A DNA stretch of 64,000 bases from Streptomyces sp. AM 4-1-1 (GTDB taxonomy: Bacteria; Actinomycetota; Actinomycetes; Streptomycetales; Streptomycetaceae). Of this stretch, positions 42,213-50,854 are shown one piece after another. Position numbers and translations under genes: made by a program. The notes beneath the pieces are model-generated. The model ran no database searches. It was given only the letters and a program-made list of their open reading frames with translations, and was not told the DNA's origin. Each line of letters starts with the position of its first letter. The first letter of the stretch is position 1. The stretch is from contig NZ_CP119146.1 in assembly GCF_029167625.1 (NCBI RefSeq), forward strand, positions 186,001 to 250,000. Reading direction: 5' to 3'.

Positions 42213-43574
42213 TTACTGGTCGGTGGTCATCGAGGCCCACACCCCGGCGAAACCGGGGCGGGCCTTGTCCTGCACGCCGGCCGGGGCGGTCACGTAGAAG
42301 TCCTCGACCGTGCCGTACGTCTTGGAGTCCGGGCGGACGCGAGTGCGGACACGGTCGATGCCGACGCCGTGGGCTGTCGTGGAGTGCTCGACCGGGCGGT
42401 CCAGGGCCGTGGCGGCGTTGTGCAGGAAGGCGCCCACTTCGGTGCGGCTGCCGGTGCGGACGGTCTCCACGGACCGGTAGACAGTGCCCTTGATGCCGCT
42501 GTCGCGGCACTCGGGCTTGGCGCAATGGTCACCGTGAGCGGTCTTGCACTCGGGCCGGCGGCCGGGGGTGTAGGCACGCCGCAGCCGGTAGACCGCCCAC
42601 GTCTCCTCGTCCAGCCGGGCGTTGAACCGGCCGAGCGCCTCGGCATTCTGGTTGTCGGTGACCCGCCTGAACAGAGTGTCGTCCTTGTAGAGGGACATGT
42701 TGTCGTTCAGGGCCATCGCCAGGTACGCCAGGCGTAGCACGCGCGCCGCGAGGTCGGGGTACTTCCGCAGCCGCTTCAGGTGGTCCGGCTGGGGCGAGCA
42801 GACCCCGGAGAACGGGCATACCGGACAATATGACTTGGTCATGTCAATTCCAAGGCGGTCCTTCACGTAGCCCTGCACGTCCTGGCGAGCCCAGCCGAGC
42901 CTGAGCAGCGGGTAGTCCAGGGCGAAGGTCTCGTAGCCCGCCGTCTGGTTGCGCTCGGCCTGGAATTTGTTGGCCTTGACCGCGCGCTTGTGCTCGTCGG
43001 CGTTGTAACCGAAGAGCTTGCCGACGGTCTGCCCGCCCGACCGCTGGAGCTGGAGGCGGTCGATCGGGAAGGCCTTGTGCTTCTGGCTGCATACGTGACC
43101 GCCGGCGTACTGGGGGACCGTGCCGTTCTCCTCCATCTCGTCCATGAGCGTCCACGGGCCCTTGCTGAACACCTTGCCGGGGTTCGTGGTGTCGGAGAGG
43201 ACTTCGACACCTGCCGAGTCCGGACGCCCGGCCCGTGCGACCTGCGTGTACCGGATGCCTTTGTCCCGGAGCAGCGGGAGAACGTGGTTCTCGACGTCGG
43301 CGATCGTGTCGGGAAACTCGAACCCGGTCATCGCCGTCACGATCGAGAAGTCTGAGAAGTCCTCGGCGATCCCGAAGGCGGTTGGATCGTCGATGATCGC
43401 CAGGACCAGGGCCGTCGAGTCGACGCCAAGACCGAAGTTGAGCGACTTGTGCTTCGTCGCGCGGAAGGATTGCAGAGCCTCTGCGGAGGCAACCTCGGCC
43501 GGAGCCGGCCCGCCGGACGACGTGGTGGGACCGGCCTCGTCGAGGTCGGGATCGAACAGGGTGAGGGAAGTCAT
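42213..43574 (-). CDS. PAPS-reductase-like ATP pyrophosphatase
   Basis: A 453-residue protein with the PP-loop LNFGLGVDSTAL (residues 45-56), the substrate-side motif GHVCSQKHKAFPIDRL, and a later Cys set (SYCPVCPFSGVC) that could hold an Fe-S cluster or zinc, as in DndC/SspD-type sulfurtransferases. Related enzymes activate substrates with ATP during DNA or tRNA sulfur transfer. No cysteine desulfurase is in the window. It is followed by an N6-methyltransferase, and a DUF4007 gene lies in the neighbouring P7 operon. Function in DNA modification is inferred. Confidence 0.8.
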   Translation of the reverse strand: MTSLTLFDPDLDEAGPTTSSGGPAPAEVASAEALQSFRATKHKSLNFGLGVDSTALVLAIIDDPTAFGIAEDFSDFSIVTAMTGFEFPDTIADVENHVLPLLRDKGIRYTQVARAGRPDSAGVEVLSDTTNPGKVFSKGPWTLMDEMEENGTVPQYAGGHVCSQKHKAFPIDRLQLQRSGGQTVGKLFGYNADEHKRAVKANKFQAERNQTAGYETFALDYPLLRLGWARQDVQGYVKDRLGIDMTKSYCPVCPFSGVCSPQPDHLKRLRKYPDLAARVLRLAYLAMALNDNMSLYKDDTLFRRVTDNQNAEALGRFNARLDEETWAVYRLRRAYTPGRRPECKTAHGDHCAKPECRDSGIKGTVYRSVETVRTGSRTEVGAFLHNAATALDRPVEHSTTAHGVGIDRVRTRVRPDSKTYGTVEDFYVTAPAGVQDKARPGFAGVWASMTTDQ

Positions 43575-43597
43575 GGGCGCGTACCTGCGGGGATCAG

Positions 43598-43629
43598 GGC
43601 GGGTGCGGCCGGGAAGGGCCGCACCCGCC
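43598..43629 (-). terminator. 13-bp intercistronic hairpin
   Basis: A perfect stem, GGCGGGTGCGGCC with GGCCGCACCCGCC, in the gap between the stop at 43644 and the PAPS-reductase start at 43574. No T tract, so partial termination or processing is likely. Confidence 0.6.
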
Positions 43630-43643
43630 GGGGGAGCGGGGGA

Positions 43644-44102
43644 TCAGGACTGGGGTTTGGCGGCGCGTGCGGCCTCGACGCCCGCGGGGGTGAGGAAGGG
43701 CCGGTGCTTCGGGCCGCTGCGGCCGTCGTCGCCGTCGGTGAGCTGCGGGACACCGTCGGCGTCGCGATACTCGACGAGGCGGAGGCGGGCGAGGGCGGCG
43801 GCAGTGGGCCAGCTGACCTCCCGCAGCGCGCTGCCCTCGTCGGCGGAGTCGATGGCCGCCAGCTGGGAGTCGTTCAGGATCGCCCGCCGCCCGGCGCCGG
43901 TGATGACGTACGGTCCGACGCCCTGCTCCTGCGCCACTTCCGCCGGGAGCCGGTAGCCGTCGGCGTCGTTGCGGTAGACCAGCCCATCGTCCAGGTAGAC
44001 CTGGAGCGTCGTGCGGCTGCCGTGCGACGTGAGGTGCCCCGACGGATGGACGCATGCGGCGCGGAGGTGCCTGGGCGTCGGCGGGTAGGCCTTGATGGTC
44101 AT
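43644..44102 (-). CDS. Unknown protein with a winged-helix-like C-terminus
   Basis: A 152-residue protein starting MTIKAYPPTPRHLRAAC. The C-terminal part reads WPTAAALARLRLVEYRDADG then FLTPAGVEAARA, like a winged-helix recognition helix and wing seen in many small restriction-associated proteins. The ATG overlaps the stop of the upstream gene by 4 bases. P9 operon. Confidence 0.65.
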   Translation of the reverse strand: MTIKAYPPTPRHLRAACVHPSGHLTSHGSRTTLQVYLDDGLVYRNDADGYRLPAEVAQEQGVGPYVITGAGRRAILNDSQLAAIDSADEGSALREVSWPTAAALARLRLVEYRDADGVPQLTDGDDGRSGPKHRPFLTPAGVEAARAAKPQS

Positions 44103-45082
44103 CGCGGCCCCTCCAGCGCGAGAGTCGGCGCCGGGGCGAGAGCTGCCGCCTGCGCACCGATCGCCATCGCCTTGACCTGGCGTCCGCAGCCGGGGCGCTC
44201 GCACCGCTCCGTCGCCCGCGGGTTCGGCCACTGGCAGTCCGGACAGCTCCACATCAGCCCCGCTGAGACCGCCACCGAGAAGATCAGATCCCGCTGCTCC
44301 GGGTCGGCAGCGTCCAGGAGCTGCTCCAGCACGGGGGGACGCGGGGCGTAGTGGTTGCTGTCGTCGAAGACGACGGTGTCCTCGATGACGACGCGCAGCG
44401 GTACGGACCCGTCCGGCCTGACGACATGCTCGGGATCGGCGCTGTCGGTGTGGACCGAGACCCGTACGACGCCGTCCTCGGCGTCCACGTAGCCGAAGAC
44501 GAGCACCCCGGCCACCTCGATGCACGACGGTCCGTCGTCATCGGCAGCGTAGAAGACGGCGCCGCGGTTGAGGCCTTCGGCCGTCACAGCGTTGGGGAAG
44601 GCGAAGTCCAAGGGAACGATCCGAGAGCGCTGCGACCGTCCCAGCTCCTCGGCATACAGCTCGAAGCCCTGATCGGGTACCGCGTCGCCGTCGGTTCCGT
44701 AGTAGAGGTCGATCGCCTCGGCGTCGTCGGCCGGAGGCTCATCGGGTACGTCACCCTGGCCGCCCACGTTGTCCCAGCTGCTGCGCACGTGGGTGGCGAG
44801 CTCGGCAAGGGCAGCGCCCTTCGTGGCGTACGGCGCCGTGGTGTCCTCGTGGCGGGTCCAGAGGCGCAGCATCCAGACCTGTTCACCGGGGCGAGGCCCC
44901 AGGAAGGCGGAGACGGCCGGGGACCTACGACCGGAGCTCTCGGCGACGATCTCGGCGTGAACGCGCTGGGCGAGCTCACGGTACTGCGGGGGAAGTTCGG
45001 CGGCGGCCGGGGAGTGGGCCAGGGCGCCGGCGATGCGTACCAGGCTTTCGATGTCGGAGGGGCGGAAACGTTCAGCGAGCAT
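44099..45082 (-). CDS. Unknown protein with C-terminal zinc ribbon
   Basis: A 327-residue protein with an N-terminal helical region (PPQYRELAQRVHAEIVAES), a long acidic middle and a C-terminal RanBP2-like zinc ribbon (WSCPDCQWPNPRATERCERP, then GCGRQ). I use the ATG at 45080-45082 because GAGG lies at a proper distance; an ATG at 45088 is too close to it. It is coupled to the winged-helix-like gene by a 4-base overlap. A GC-rich hairpin (45098-45129) lies in the upstream gap. Confidence 0.65.
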   Translation of the reverse strand: MLAERFRPSDIESLVRIAGALAHSPAAAELPPQYRELAQRVHAEIVAESSGRRSPAVSAFLGPRPGEQVWMLRLWTRHEDTTAPYATKGAALAELATHVRSSWDNVGGQGDVPDEPPADDAEAIDLYYGTDGDAVPDQGFELYAEELGRSQRSRIVPLDFAFPNAVTAEGLNRGAVFYAADDDGPSCIEVAGVLVFGYVDAEDGVVRVSVHTDSADPEHVVRPDGSVPLRVVIEDTVVFDDSNHYAPRPPVLEQLLDAADPEQRDLIFSVAVSAGLMWSCPDCQWPNPRATERCERPGCGRQVKAMAIGAQAAALAPAPTLALEGPR

Positions 45083-45144
45083 GGTCATCCTCGTGGGTGG
45101 CCCGGCGGGCACGGGCGCGCCCGCCGGGCGTTGAAGGGGGAGGG

Positions 45145-45750
45145 CTACGCGCCCAGTTCCAGGAGCGCCGCGACCATGGCGAGGGCGCGCTTGCGCTCGG
45201 CAGACACCCGCACGCGGCGGATGCGCTTCGGGCCGGAAGGAAGCTGGATGCCCACGGCACCGCCGCGGTCATCCCGGCGCAGCTCGTACTGGGGCGTCGA
45301 GAGCATCCAGGCGTCCCAGTCGTCGGCCTTGCGCCCGGCCCGCAGCTGGGATTCCGCAGTGGGCGCCGTCGCGGGGCAGGAACAGGCCGGGTCGTCGCAC
45401 GGACGGCCCGCCGGGTGCCGGGAGATGACGCCGCCCGGACGGTAGGTCGCGCTGGTGCCGTTGAGCATCGGGCACGCCTTCTCCGAATACATCAGGCACG
45501 GCGGGTGGAGCCCCGGTTCCGGCGCGTACCCGACACTCACGTCCTGGGGGCGGACCAGCACGTAGAACCACCGCTCCAGCGGCCGTGCGCAGATCTGGCA
45601 CAGGCCGTTCTCGAAGGCTCGGGCGCGCTTGAGCGGGTCGAGCCCGCCGAAGACCGGCAGACCGTTGTGCTCGAACGAGACGTACGGGACGACCAGGCCG
45701 CCATGGGTGGGACGGTGCGCGCACGCTGCGGGGATCGCCGGGGCACTCAC
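45145..45750 (-). CDS. Unknown Cys-rich protein
   Basis: A 201-residue protein with several Cys pairs: CQICARPLERWFYVLV, PPCLMYSEKACPM and CDDPACSCPATAP, which suggests metal binding. The C-terminus is basic (KRIRRVRVSAERKRALAM). GTG start at 45748-45750 overlaps the upstream stop (GTGA). Second gene of the P9 operon. No family known. Confidence 0.65.
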   Translation of the reverse strand: MSAPAIPAACAHRPTHGGLVVPYVSFEHNGLPVFGGLDPLKRARAFENGLCQICARPLERWFYVLVRPQDVSVGYAPEPGLHPPCLMYSEKACPMLNGTSATYRPGGVISRHPAGRPCDDPACSCPATAPTAESQLRAGRKADDWDAWMLSTPQYELRRDDRGGAVGIQLPSGPKRIRRVRVSAERKRALAMVAALLELGA

Positions 45751-46097
45751 TGGGAATCACTCTCGGCGAGCTCCCAGGAGGGGCGGGCGAGCTCGACCAG
45801 GAAGGTGTAGGCGGCGTCGCTGGCCTGGAGTACACGCACGACCGGGAGCTGCTGGTACCGGCTGAGGAACTCGCCGATGGTCAGAGCGGTGTCGTGTGAG
45901 TCGTCCGGGTAGGTGCCGCAGTCGAGGGGGACCAGGCGGTCGCCCTGGTGCTGCGGCCACGTGTACGCGGCGAGGAGCTCGGCCTGGCTCCAGTTGTGCG
46001 GGTTGGCGCGGACCTTGACGAGTTCGGCGCCCGGCGCCAGCTCCCTGAGCGAGTCGAGGGGCGCCGTCCGGCGCGGTTGGGGATTGCTCGGGCCCAT
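45747..46097 (-). CDS. Small unknown protein, first gene of the P9 operon
   Basis: A 116-residue protein starting MGPSNPQPRR with GGGAG upstream. The middle reads NWSQAELLAAYTWPQHQGD and LTIGEFLSRYQQLPVVRVLQ, an alpha/beta pattern. It lies about 170 bases downstream of P9, one of the longest R1 leaders. Function unknown. Confidence 0.65.
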   Translation of the reverse strand: MGPSNPQPRRTAPLDSLRELAPGAELVKVRANPHNWSQAELLAAYTWPQHQGDRLVPLDCGTYPDDSHDTALTIGEFLSRYQQLPVVRVLQASDAAYTFLVELARPSWELAESDSQ

Positions 46098-46269
46098 GGC
46101 GGTCTCCCAGTTCGATGCGGGCGCTGCGGCGGCCCGGGGCGGTGAGGTGGAGGGCTGCGGGATGCGCCACGCAGCAGCGGTGCAGTGGCCTGGCGGCCGC
46201 CCTCACGGCGCCGGCGCGGGCCGGCACACGGGCTTGAAGGGGAGGGCGGCCGATCAACCAGACACCAGA

Positions 46270-46298
46270 ACAATACATACCGAAAACTAAATACGCAA
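46270..46298 (-). promoter_or_regulatory. R1 promoter P9
   Basis: Minus-strand -35 TTGCGT (46293-46298), 17-bp spacer starting ATTTA and ending TTTCGGTATG, and -10 TATTGT (46270-46275). The -35 lies inside the last codons of the upstream gene (MLRI then stop at 46287). Confidence 0.85.
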
Positions 46299-47057
46299 CA
46301 TCAGGGCGTGGGGTGCTCCGTCATCTCCTTCGGACACGGTGAAACGGGACGCCAGCAGCGACACACAGAGCTGCCGGATGCCTCCCTGCTCCCACAGCGC
46401 CCGGGACTCGGGCAGCGCGGCCGGCCACCACTGCACCGACACTCCGTCGCGCACCACGTCGACGGCGACTCCGTATCCGTCGTCCTTGCTCCAGTCGGCC
46501 ATGCGCACGTGCGGGCGCAGCACCTCAACCGCCCCCTCGTAGAGGCGGATCGCCTCCTCCTTCGCGCTGCGCGCCGCCTGCCGCAGAGCCTTTGCCTGTA
46601 CGGCGGACACCGGACGGTAGACGGTGCTGGTCTCCTCGTTCTGCGCGAGGACGACCAGGGCTCCCCCCTGCGCAGCGAGTGCTCGGTCCCGGCCGGCTTC
46701 GGTGACCAGCTCCAGCAGCTGCTCCGCGGAGACGGTCGTGGTGATGCCGCTCTCGGGAACGGCGGAGGCCCGGTAGTGCCTGTGCTGCACCAGGTCCAGG
46801 GCGTGCTTGACGTCGAGCATGGCGCGGGCGAGCTCGGCGGAGCCGGGCTGCCCGTTCGCTGCGTAGCGGGTCAGCCGCCGATGGACCTGGGCCGCTTCGC
46901 GCTCATCGGGTTCGTCGAACTGGCTGCGAGCCACCTCTCGTACGGCGAGGTCGATCACCTGCGCCAGGTACCCGGCAGTGAAGGCCCTGCGCCGGAGCAG
47001 GCGAAGCGCCAACTGTTTGGGCGAGCAGGCAAGGACGGCGGTTGAAGTCTCGGTCAC
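46287..47057 (-). CDS. Unknown protein, last gene of the hup operon
   Basis: A 256-residue protein with GTG at 47055-47057 and AGGAGG about 9 bases upstream. It is mainly helical (LALRLLRRRAFTAGYLAQVI, KEEAIRLYEGAVEVLRPH). Its last four codons (MLRI) are formed by the -35 region of the next promoter, P9, so coding and promoter sequence overlap. Function unknown. Confidence 0.7.
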   Translation of the reverse strand: MTETSTAVLACSPKQLALRLLRRRAFTAGYLAQVIDLAVREVARSQFDEPDEREAAQVHRRLTRYAANGQPGSAELARAMLDVKHALDLVQHRHYRASAVPESGITTTVSAEQLLELVTEAGRDRALAAQGGALVVLAQNEETSTVYRPVSAVQAKALRQAARSAKEEAIRLYEGAVEVLRPHVRMADWSKDDGYGVAVDVVRDGVSVQWWPAALPESRALWEQGGIRQLCVSLLASRFTVSEGDDGAPHALMLRI

Positions 47058-47083
47058 GACGGAGTCCCTCCTTGGTTCGCCGG

Positions 47084-47836
47084 TCACGAGCCGGGCTGGT
47101 GGATGTATGAGGTCCACGCGTCGTACTCGGCGGCGGTGAGAACGGGGGGCGGGACGATGGGGGCGCGCCCGAAGCACTGGTCGCAGGTGCGTACATGCGG
47201 TTCGGTGCCGGCGGTGTCACTGCCGCGGCCCGGCAGGATGGCTCCGCAGACGGGCAGGTCCGGCGAGACGGACGGGTCCAGCCTCAGATGCAGATCCCGG
47301 CCGTGGAGGACCGGGCGGACCGCGACGGAGTCCTGCCCGGGGGCGGGGCCGAAATGCTTCGCCAGGAACCGCACGACGATCCGCAGGGGTTCCTGCTTCT
47401 CTGCGACCAGGCGGTCGACGAGGGCCTGGCCCTCGGTGAGGAACTGCGGGGCATCGCCACGGGGGTCGCTGCTGCGTTTGCCGACCCAGATCCACGACAG
47501 GGGCACGAAGGCGGCGAGCTCGCTGAGGAGGCCGTACCAACGGCTCACGGCCCACGTGGTGTAGGTGCCGCATGGCCTGTGGCGGCAGGAGCCGGCCGGC
47601 GCCTGGCAGGCGCGCAACTCGAAGCGGAGGCCGAGATCGGTCGCCTCGGCCCGAACAATGCCGAGCTCCATCACACCGCCGCTCGGGCGCGCCCGCGTCC
47701 ACCAGGCCGGTTCACCGTCCAACAGCGGGCCGGGCTCAGCACTGCGCCCGGGTCCCTGCGCTTCCGCGGAACGGGCAGAGGCCAGCGTCCGATGAGCGGA
47801 GACGACACGGGTGCCGTCGATCACGAAGTAGTTCAT
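47084..47836 (-). CDS. Unknown protein with scattered Cys pairs
   Basis: A 250-residue protein starting MNYFVIDGTRV. It has a Trp-rich region (WAVSRWYGLLSELAAFVPLSWIW) that might associate with membrane, a helical middle (ALVDRLVAEKQEPLRIVVRFL) and C-terminal Cys residues (VRTCDQCFGRAP). Second gene after hup under P10. No family recognised. Confidence 0.65.
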   Translation of the reverse strand: MNYFVIDGTRVVSAHRTLASARSAEAQGPGRSAEPGPLLDGEPAWWTRARPSGGVMELGIVRAEATDLGLRFELRACQAPAGSCRHRPCGTYTTWAVSRWYGLLSELAAFVPLSWIWVGKRSSDPRGDAPQFLTEGQALVDRLVAEKQEPLRIVVRFLAKHFGPAPGQDSVAVRPVLHGRDLHLRLDPSVSPDLPVCGAILPGRGSDTAGTEPHVRTCDQCFGRAPIVPPPVLTAAEYDAWTSYIHQPGS

Positions 47837-47853
47837 CAGAGGTTTCTCCGGTC

Positions 47854-47879
47854 CGGCCGGGCGCACCAGCGCCCGGCCG
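47854..47879 (-). terminator. Hairpin between hup and the next gene
   Basis: A perfect 11-bp stem CGGCCGGGCGC/GCGCCCGGCCG with the 4-base loop ACCA, in the gap of about 85 bases after the hup stop. It could let hup mRNA accumulate over the rest of the operon. Confidence 0.6.
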
Positions 47880-47920
47880 TCGAGCAGGGAATGCCGGGAG
47901 GGGGGCCCGGCGACGACGGA

Positions 47921-48397
47921 TCAGGCGAGCGACTTCTTGGGGGCGGCCTTGACGGGCTTCTTCGGCCCGACCTTCATGGCCGGGCCCGTCTTCTTGGCCG
48001 CCGCTCCCGTCTTCTTCGGAGTGGCCTTCTTGGCCATCGCCTTCTTCGCCACGGCGGAGGCACCGGTGAGGCTTCCCTTGGGAGCCTTCTTGACAGAGAC
48101 CTCGCCGCCCTTGGGGAGCTTCTTGGCACCGCTGACCAGGTCCTTGAAGCCTTGCCCGGCCCGGAAGCGGGGGACGGAGGTCTTCTTGACCCGCACCCGC
48201 TCCCCGGTCTGGGGGTTGCGGGCGTAGCGGGCCGGTCGGTCGACCTTCTCGAACGAGCCGAATCCCGTGACGGAGACACGGTCTCCGGCGACGACGGCCC
48301 GGACGATGGCGTCGAGCATGTTGTCGACAGCTTCGACGGCCTGCTGGCGACCACCCATCTTGTCTGCGATCACGTCGACGAGCTGGGCCTTGTTCAT
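47921..48397 (-). CDS. hup: HU-family nucleoid protein with Lys/Ala-rich tail (HupS-like)
   Basis: A 158-residue protein. Residues 1-90 are a complete HU domain ([55 protein letters not shown]). The last 65 residues are Lys/Ala/Pro-rich ([15 protein letters not shown]), as in actinobacterial HupS. It binds and bends DNA without sequence specificity. AGGAG precedes the ATG. First gene of the P10 operon. As an element-borne copy it may package the element or mask its genes. Confidence 0.9.
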   Translation of the reverse strand: MNKAQLVDVIADKMGGRQQAVEAVDNMLDAIVRAVVAGDRVSVTGFGSFEKVDRPARYARNPQTGERVRVKKTSVPRFRAGQGFKDLVSGAKKLPKGGEVSVKKAPKGSLTGASAVAKKAMAKKATPKKTGAAAKKTGPAMKVGPKKPVKAAPKKSLA

Positions 48398-48526
48398 GGT
48401 GGAACTCCTGTGAGTTGGCGTGCACTTCGATGCCGGAGCTGGGGCCGCTGACGTTCAGGGCGCGGTACCGACGTAGGGAAGCGGGGCGCGTCATCCAGGA
48501 CGGGTCGAGCGCCTCCGACAACAATG

Positions 48527-48555
48527 ACAGTACACGTTGGATGAGTAATACGCAA
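48527..48555 (-). promoter_or_regulatory. R1 promoter P10
   Basis: Minus-strand -35 TTGCGT (48550-48555), 17-bp spacer starting ATTAC and ending CCAACGTG, and -10 TACTGT (48527-48532). It lies in a divergent region of about 305 bases shared with the plus-strand gene at 48703. Confidence 0.8.
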
Positions 48556-48702
48556 CGCTAATCGTCACGTTGACGAAAGCAGTTCGGTCGTGTCATTCTG
48601 ACGTGGCGACAGCGGGTTTGAGCGCCAGGCGAGTTCACGCCGCCCTCCCCGCCCCGCCCTCCTCAGACCACGCACGTAGTACATGACTTCGGGAGAACGC
48701 CC

Positions 48703-50298
48703 GTGAATGCCAAGCTCGTTGCCCTTACAACCTCCACCCCGGCCCCGGCGGCCCACTCGCTCAACATCCACGCCACTGACCGCGCAGCCGGCGTCCTTCT
48801 CGGCGCTGCGTGCGGTGATGCCCTCGGCGTTCCCTATGAGTTCGCCCGCCGACTGGGCTCCGATGAGCAGCCCGCCATGATCGGTGGCGGGCTGGGCCCT
48901 TACAAGCCCGGCGAGTACTCCGACGACACTCAGATGCACGTGTGCATCGCCGCCGTCGCGTCCACCGGCATCGACCTCACCAGCCCGACCGCACTCGACC
49001 AGATCGCCCGCAACTTCCACTTCTGGCGCGACGGGGGCGCAAGCGACATCGGGAACCAGACCAGCGGCGTGCTCCGCGCCGCGAAGAGCCACAAGACGGG
49101 CACGCCCGCCCAGGCCATGACGGCGGAAGCTGACGCCTACACCGCCCGCACCCGGTTCAGTGCGGGCAACGGCTCGCTGATGCGGACCGGCATCGTGGCC
49201 CTCGCCTACCTGGACGATGTGGACGGAATGGTCCGGGCCGCCACGGTGATCAGCTCCCTCACCCACAGCGACCCCGAGTGCGTCGAGGCGTGCATCCTGT
49301 GGTGCGCGGGCATTCGGACCGCCGTGATGGAAGGCACCTTCGACGGCGTCCGCGACGGCATCACACTGCTTGCCGAGGACCGGCAGGAGATCTGGCACGC
49401 GAGGCTGGACGAGGCCGAGGCGAACCCGCCGCACCACTGGGACCGCAACGGGTATGTCGTCACCGCCCTCCAGGCCGCGTGGTCCGCAATCACCCGCACG
49501 CCCGTTCCCGAGCTGGCACCGGAGCGTGGATCGTTCCCCGCCCAGCACTTCAAGCTCGCCACCGAAGCGGCCGTCCGGGCGGGAAACGACACGGACACCG
49601 TGGCCGCGATCGCGGGTGCCCTCCTGGGAGCGCGCTGGGGCGTCTCGGCCATCCCGCTCGCCTGGCAGCAGGCCGTGAACGGCTGGCCCACAATGACCGC
49701 CCCGGATCTCGTCCGCCTGGCCGTCCTGACCGCCCGCAAGGGCATGGACGACAACGACGGATGGCCCTCGGCCCCGCGCGTCAAGATCCCCGGCTACGCC
49801 GGAAAGGAGTACGCCACACAGCACCCTGACGACCCCGGTGTCCTGCTCGGCAACCTCCCCATGACTGAGTTCGCTGGCACACCGCCGGTCGATGCGGTCG
49901 TCTCCCTGTGCCGAGTCGGACAGGGGCCGATCTTCTCCGGGACCGACGTCGAACACGTCCGCGTCTGGCTGGTCGACAAGGAAGGCGAGAACCCCAACCT
50001 TCACTACGCCCTCGACCAGGCGGCCCGCCAAGTTCTCCGACTCCGCAAGGAAGGCAAGCGGGTCTTCCTCCACTGCGTCGCAGGCCGCTCGCGCACCCCC
50101 GCCGTGGCAGCGACGTACAGCACGCTCCTGGGAACGGACCCCCGCACGGCCCTGACGGACGTCTGGGCGGCCCTGGGCAAGCACTGGACCCTCCTGGCGC
50201 ACCCGCAGCTCCACGACGCCGTCTATGAGCTGGCCGGGCAGCCGCCGTACCCGCCGCAGCCCCGTACCCGCCGTCGCTTCTTCCGCAAGCGCAGCTGA
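48703..50298 (+). CDS. ADP-ribosylglycohydrolase fused to a dual-specificity phosphatase
   Basis: A 531-residue two-domain protein. Residues 25-350 are a DraG-type ADP-ribosylglycohydrolase (GAACGDALGVPYE, YSDDTQMHV at 72-80, and GNDTDTVAAIAGALLGA, the Mg-binding residues). Residues 390-510 are a DSP/PTP domain with HCVAGRSRT, Cys458 and Arg464 forming CX5R. GTG start at 48703 with GGGAG. It should remove ADP-ribose from a protein or nucleic acid and dephosphorylate a target. It stands alone on the plus strand among R1 operons, with one small gene downstream. Confidence 0.9.
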   Translation: MNAKLVALTTSTPAPAAHSLNIHATDRAAGVLLGAACGDALGVPYEFARRLGSDEQPAMIGGGLGPYKPGEYSDDTQMHVCIAAVASTGIDLTSPTALDQIARNFHFWRDGGASDIGNQTSGVLRAAKSHKTGTPAQAMTAEADAYTARTRFSAGNGSLMRTGIVALAYLDDVDGMVRAATVISSLTHSDPECVEACILWCAGIRTAVMEGTFDGVRDGITLLAEDRQEIWHARLDEAEANPPHHWDRNGYVVTALQAAWSAITRTPVPELAPERGSFPAQHFKLATEAAVRAGNDTDTVAAIAGALLGARWGVSAIPLAWQQAVNGWPTMTAPDLVRLAVLTARKGMDDNDGWPSAPRVKIPGYAGKEYATQHPDDPGVLLGNLPMTEFAGTPPVDAVVSLCRVGQGPIFSGTDVEHVRVWLVDKEGENPNLHYALDQAARQVLRLRKEGKRVFLHCVAGRSRTPAVAATYSTLLGTDPRTALTDVWAALGKHWTLLAHPQLHDAVYELAGQPPYPPQPRTRRRFFRKRS

Positions 50299-50400
50299 CA
50301 CGGGCGGTGCGCCACAGCGCTGAAGCCACAGGCGTGGCCTCTACCCGGAGGCCGCGCTCAGCGATGCCCACGCACGACATCCCGACAGGGGACAGAACTG

Positions 50401-50685
50401 GTGACGGTCACCGCGAGGTCGTCACCACGAGCGAATGGAACGACGATGCCCGCGCACGAGGCAGGCCACGAATGGATCTACCGCGTCACGGCTCTAGCCG
50501 ATCCGCCGGAGAGCAAGTACGTCCTCGCACCGTACGAGGCACAGTCGCTCACGCGGCGCCTACGAAACGTCGGCTACGAGGCGCAGGTCGCTCGGGTCCC
50601 GGCAACCGCATTCGTCCTCATCAGCGATGAGGAACTCGACGCCCTCGTCGTCGCGGCGGACAACGAACCCGGGAGTACCCGATAG
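50401..50685 (+). CDS. Small unknown protein downstream of the hydrolase-phosphatase
   Basis: A 94-residue protein if GTG at 50401 is used. The start is uncertain: ATG at 50446 (MPAHEAGHEWIYRVTAL) gives a cleaner N-terminus. The core reads YVLAPYEAQSLTRRLRNVGYEAQVARVPATAF, a ferredoxin-like or small alpha/beta pattern. It ends before a strong terminator, so it is probably cotranscribed with 48703-50298. Confidence 0.6.
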   Translation: MTVTARSSPRANGTTMPAHEAGHEWIYRVTALADPPESKYVLAPYEAQSLTRRLRNVGYEAQVARVPATAFVLISDEELDALVVAADNEPGSTR

Positions 50686-50728
50686 AACACCCCACGCCAG
50701 AGCGAAGCCTCCAGCAGCACGCGAACGC

Positions 50729-50764
50729 CGAGAGCCCGCCGGTCAGACGACCGGCGGGCTCTCG
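50729..50764. terminator. Bidirectional hairpin terminator
   Basis: A perfect 16-bp stem (50729-50744 with 50749-50764, CGAGAGCCCGCCGGTC and its complement) with a 4-base loop. It lies between the convergent plus-strand pair and the minus-strand HTH gene ending at 50855. Confidence 0.75.
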
Positions 50765-50854
50765 CATGTCCAGGACCGTCCGCCCTACCGATTCCCGTCC
50801 CGGGGGCCGGCCCGCCGAGCCAGCCGGCAGCCGGTCGGCGGCCATGAAAGCCTC

